Below are positions 4,633 through 7,035 of a stretch of DNA of 7,035 bases, piece after piece. The notes below the pieces were generated by a model, which saw nothing but the letters and a program-made list of their open reading frames with translations, did not search any database and had not been told where the DNA came from. The position numbers and the translations under genes were made by a program. The stretch comes from Alphaproteobacteria bacterium (GTDB lineage Bacteria; Pseudomonadota; Alphaproteobacteria; Elsterales; Elsteraceae): NCBI GenBank assembly GCA_013297545.1, contig JAAFHH010000014.1, positions 9,410-16,444 on the forward strand, written 5' to 3'. The first letter of the stretch is position 1; every line of letters starts with the position of its first letter.

Positions 4633-6149
4633 CGGTCTCCACGCCACTGCACGGTCTTGGCGCCGTGATGCTCACCGCCGACTGGTCCGAGCGGACCGCC
4701 ACCGCAGAGCGTCGCACCTTGGCCCAGCTGTTGGCTGCGGGCGACGGGCAGCCGCTGATCGACTTTCTGATCGGGTCCTGCTTGCCGATCCCGGTCGGCT
4801 GTTGGCAGCCAGCGGCGGGGCTGGATCCAGACAACCCGGTCCTGCAAACCGCGGCTCTGCTCGAGGCCGCCATCCTCGGGCAAGAGCTGCCGCGCGTGCC
4901 CACACCGGTCTATAATGCGCTGGTCGCGCTGGACCGGCAGAACCCCGCTGGCTGGATCCGCCTGTTGGACCTCCTGGACACGTCCCGGGTGCTGCTCGGG
5001 CTGCTGCAGGCACTGGTGGCGGCGCGTCTCGGGCGGACCTGGCTCGCCGCCGTGCAGCCGCGCAGCTCGGCGGAGTTTGGGGCGATCAATCGCGCACCCG
5101 ATCACGCGATGATTGACCTCATCCTTGGTGCGGAGCCGCGCCAACCCTGGATTGAGCCGCGCCCACGGCAGCACCAGATGCGGCTGTGGCAAGTCCCATT
5201 GCACAGCGGCACGCATGATGTAGTAACCTTTGCGGACTATAGTGTGACCGAGGACTGCGCCCTGCTCGTGTTGCCGAATGCGAGCATCATCGGTCACCTT
5301 GGAACGGTCATTTCTGGGGATGGACAGCCAAGTGATCTATGTATTCGTCAGATGGATTCAACGTACAATGTAAATTTCATTACCCAGAGCATCTTGAGTT
5401 TTTTCCATGAAAACTCAGCCTCAATTCAGGAAAACAGCCTTGATGTTGTGGTATTGTACGATACATTCCTCACCAGCTACTATCATAGTGTGATAGATTA
5501 TCTACCGCGGCTGCAAGCGGCCGAGGTGCTGGTGCGCGATTTCGGCTTTGCTATTGCAGTCCCCCCCGATGGGGCCGAGGTGTTTCGCACGGTGCTGGTT
5601 CACTTCGGCTTCGAGAATGCGCTCGTGGATGTCCCGGCGCAGCCGACCCGCTTTCGCACGGTTGCTGTCGCTGCCGCCGCACAGATGGGCAAATACGCCA
5701 GTCCAGCGTCGATCTCGTGGCTGCGCCAGCGCTTCCAGTGGGGATCCGGGCCGCCGGGCGTGCGGCGCCTGCTGGTCAGCCGCGCTGATGTCCCGACGCG
5801 GCGGATCGCGAATGAAGACGCGTTGCTCGCCGTCCTGGCGCCGCTTGGGTTTGAGCGGGTGGTGCCGGGCCGCATGCCGATCCATGAGCAGCTGCGCCTG
5901 TTCGCCTCGGCCGCGGTCATCGTCGCCCCCCATGGCGGCTCGCTCACCAACCTGATCGCGGCACCGCCGGGCACGGCCGTGGTCGAGGTGGTGCCGACCG
6001 TCGATCTCGGCGGCTGGTTCAGCAGTCTGTCTGAGATCTGCGGCTTCCGGCACCGGCTGGTGTTCGGCCGGCTGGTCGGGGTCGACATGGTGGCTGATCC
6101 GGCGGAGGTGCTGGCCGCCCTTGCAGCCCTTGGGTACAGCACGCCATGA
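4626..6149 (+). CDS. Glycosyltransferase family 61 (DUF563-type) protein
   Basis: A 507-residue protein whose C-terminal half carries the GT61/DUF563 pattern: SYYHSVIDYLPRL (284-296), RRLLVSRAD (380-388), RRIANED (392-398), a GFERVVPGRMPIHEQLRLFASAAVIVAPHGGSLTNL block (about 408-443) and an AVVEVVP close. Family members transfer sugars in glycoprotein or surface-polysaccharide synthesis; donor and acceptor here cannot be read from sequence. No signal peptide or membrane helix is evident, so it probably acts in the cytoplasm. The first ~190 residues are mainly helical, rich in Leu and Ala, and match nothing I recognise. ATG 4626 has AGGGA (4611-4615) ten bases upstream. A patch of the gene around 5341-5510 (residues 239-295) is far more AT-rich than the rest, suggesting a mosaic gene. 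The gene is divergent from the cysteine-cluster gene with 29 bases between starts. It lies 94 bases before the PAS/GGDEF-like gene on the same strand, so the last two may share a transcript. Confidence 0.88.
   Translation: MAAVSTPLHGLGAVMLTADWSERTATAERRTLAQLLAAGDGQPLIDFLIGSCLPIPVGCWQPAAGLDPDNPVLQTAALLEAAILGQELPRVPTPVYNALVALDRQNPAGWIRLLDLLDTSRVLLGLLQALVAARLGRTWLAAVQPRSSAEFGAINRAPDHAMIDLILGAEPRQPWIEPRPRQHQMRLWQVPLHSGTHDVVTFADYSVTEDCALLVLPNASIIGHLGTVISGDGQPSDLCIRQMDSTYNVNFITQSILSFFHENSASIQENSLDVVVLYDTFLTSYYHSVIDYLPRLQAAEVLVRDFGFAIAVPPDGAEVFRTVLVHFGFENALVDVPAQPTRFRTVAVAAAAQMGKYASPASISWLRQRFQWGSGPPGVRRLLVSRADVPTRRIANEDALLAVLAPLGFERVVPGRMPIHEQLRLFASAAVIVAPHGGSLTNLIAAPPGTAVVEVVPTVDLGGWFSSLSEICGFRHRLVFGRLVGVDMVADPAEVLAALAALGYSTP
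5395..5417. repeat. Inverted repeat inside the glycosyltransferase gene
   Basis: TGAGTTTT (5395-5402) and AAAACTCA (5410-5417) are exact reverse complements around a 7-base spacer, TTCCATG. The dyad lies in the AT-rich patch of the coding region. The stem is too AT-rich for a convincing intrinsic terminator. A regulatory or transcript-structure role is possible, but it may be a by-product of base composition. Confidence 0.5.
5480..5496. repeat. Operator-like palindrome inside the glycosyltransferase gene
   Basis: CTATCA and TGATAG form an exact 6-base dyad around TAGTG. Its ATAGTGTGA core recurs in direct orientation at 5239-5247, next to another palindrome, ACTATAGT (5236-5243). Both copies are in the same codon phase (YSV and HSV residues). 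It is coding sequence, so a binding-site role is only a possibility. Confidence 0.4.
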
Positions 6150-6243
6150 CGGCCAGCAGCGCCATCGCACAGGTTGCACCCTTGGCCCCGGTCACGCTGG
6201 CGTGCCATGCTCCGGCGCCGGCCAGCCAAAGGTAGCAGCTCTC

Positions 6244-7035
6244 GTGTCAGATCCCCGCAGTGCCGCCATGAATGATGCCCGCACACGGGATCGCTTCATC
6301 GCGTTCGCGTTCGCGCGCGGCGATCTGTTGCTGGAGATTGATCACGCGGGCATTGTCACGTTTGCAACCGGCGCAACCCAGGGGCTCCTCGGCGCCAGCG
6401 CCGATGAGATGACTGGCCGGCCAATCGCCGATCTGGTCGCAACCGACAGTGCGATCACGCTCGACCGCTTGCTCGCTGCCGCCCGGCGCGGCGACCGGCT
6501 GGCCCCGACCGCCATCGTGCTCGCACGCGCCGATCGCCGCCGGCCAGGATCGATCGCCGGCTGCCCGCTGCACCATCAACCAGACCGCTATTTTCTGTCG
6601 TTCGCAGCCGACACTATTGGTCTGCCAACCGGTCTGCAGGATCGCGAACCGGAAACCGGCTTGCTGACCCGGGCTGGCTTTGAGCAGGCGGCCGAACGCT
6701 ACGTGGCGCTGGGTGCCAACATGGCGCCGGTCACCATGACCTTGGTCGAAGTCCCCGCCCTCGACGGTTTGCGGGACCGGTTGACGCCGGACCAGGGCAT
6801 GCGGCTGTCCCAAGACCTCGGGTCCACCCTCGCCGCCGTGGGTGTGGGGGAGGATGCGGCCGGCGTGCTCGGCCCCAATCGCTTTGGCGTGCTGCATTCG
6901 GAGGAACTCGGGCCCGAAGATGTGCGCCAGCGCGTGCTGTCGACCTTGCGCCAGTTCGAACAGGTGAGCCCGGACGCGGTTGCGGCGCGGGGGATTGAGC
7001 TTGGTGGACCTGGCCTCAACCGCAGATCGGAAGCG
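6244..7035 (+). CDS. PAS and degenerate GGDEF-like signalling protein, probably EAL-type, 3' part outside the window
   Basis: An open frame of 264 codons with no stop before the right edge. Residues 17-122 form a PAS-like domain (RDRFIAFAFARGDLLLEIDHAGIVTFATGA, then GRPIADLV and strand-forming stretches). Residues 137-245 resemble a GGDEF domain, opening TGLLTRAGFE and ending in a strand GVLGPNRFGVL where an active cyclase would have GG(D/E)EF. The acidic catalytic and GTP-binding residues are therefore missing, and diguanylate cyclase activity is not expected. I recall alphaproteobacterial proteins of this layout that continue into an EAL domain, which hydrolyses c-di-GMP, but that part is outside the window. 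No membrane helix or signal peptide is seen. GTG 6244 is chosen because AAAGG (6228-6232) precedes it by 11 bases; the in-frame ATG 6268 would remove eight residues and has no clear ribosome binding site. The gene follows the glycosyltransferase after 94 bases on the same strand. Confidence 0.82.
   Translation, partial: MSDPRSAAMNDARTRDRFIAFAFARGDLLLEIDHAGIVTFATGATQGLLGASADEMTGRPIADLVATDSAITLDRLLAAARRGDRLAPTAIVLARADRRRPGSIAGCPLHHQPDRYFLSFAADTIGLPTGLQDREPETGLLTRAGFEQAAERYVALGANMAPVTMTLVEVPALDGLRDRLTPDQGMRLSQDLGSTLAAVGVGEDAAGVLGPNRFGVLHSEELGPEDVRQRVLSTLRQFEQVSPDAVAARGIELGGPGLNRRSEA

Noticed and set aside
4593..5297. 234-codon minus-strand frame opposite the glycosyltransferase start
   Set aside because: No recognisable domain and a composition typical of an antisense shadow in GC-rich DNA; the plus-strand frame has GT61 motifs and a ribosome binding site.
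6212..6221. CCGGCGCCGG palindrome in the spacer after the glycosyltransferase gene
   Set aside because: Ten bases of pure GC symmetry with no loop or T-run; common by chance in GC-rich DNA and not a convincing terminator.

Overview
The window is GC-rich (about 65% in most 60-base lines I counted), densely coding bacterial DNA. The PyrE subtype, the YcgN-type cysteine-cluster protein, and the PAS and degenerate-GGDEF signalling proteins all suggest an alphaproteobacterium, perhaps Rhodospirillales-like. That placement is inference from protein style and was not tested by a search.

Layout from left to right: (1) a minus-strand PAS-domain sensor gene that runs off the left edge; (2) a 100-odd-base divergent spacer that is mostly a large imperfect hairpin (484-531); (3) pyrE on the plus strand, for pyrimidine synthesis; (4) tail-to-tail with pyrE, and sharing its stop tetranucleotide TTAA, a minus-strand membrane-bound hybrid histidine kinase with a full phosphorelay (HisKA, HATPase, degenerate receiver, true receiver, HPt); (5) upstream of the kinase on the same strand, a small YcgN/CxxCxxCC-family cysteine-cluster protein; (6) divergent from it, with only 29 bases between start codons, a GT61-family (DUF563-type) glycosyltransferase gene; (7) downstream on the plus strand, the first 264 codons of a gene with a PAS-like domain and a degenerate GGDEF-like domain, probably followed by an EAL domain outside the window.

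Three of the six genes are signal-transduction proteins and one probably builds a surface glycan. This fits a general sensing and surface-polysaccharide/c-di-GMP neighbourhood beside a housekeeping gene. I see no mobile element, CRISPR array, RNA gene, toxin-antitoxin pair or recognisable defence system, and no clear evidence of a wholly new multi-gene system. The points most worth a second look are the AT-rich patch with several dyad motifs inside the otherwise GC-rich glycosyltransferase gene, the hairpin upstream of pyrE, the pseudo-receiver in the kinase, and the possible leaderless start of the YcgN-family gene.
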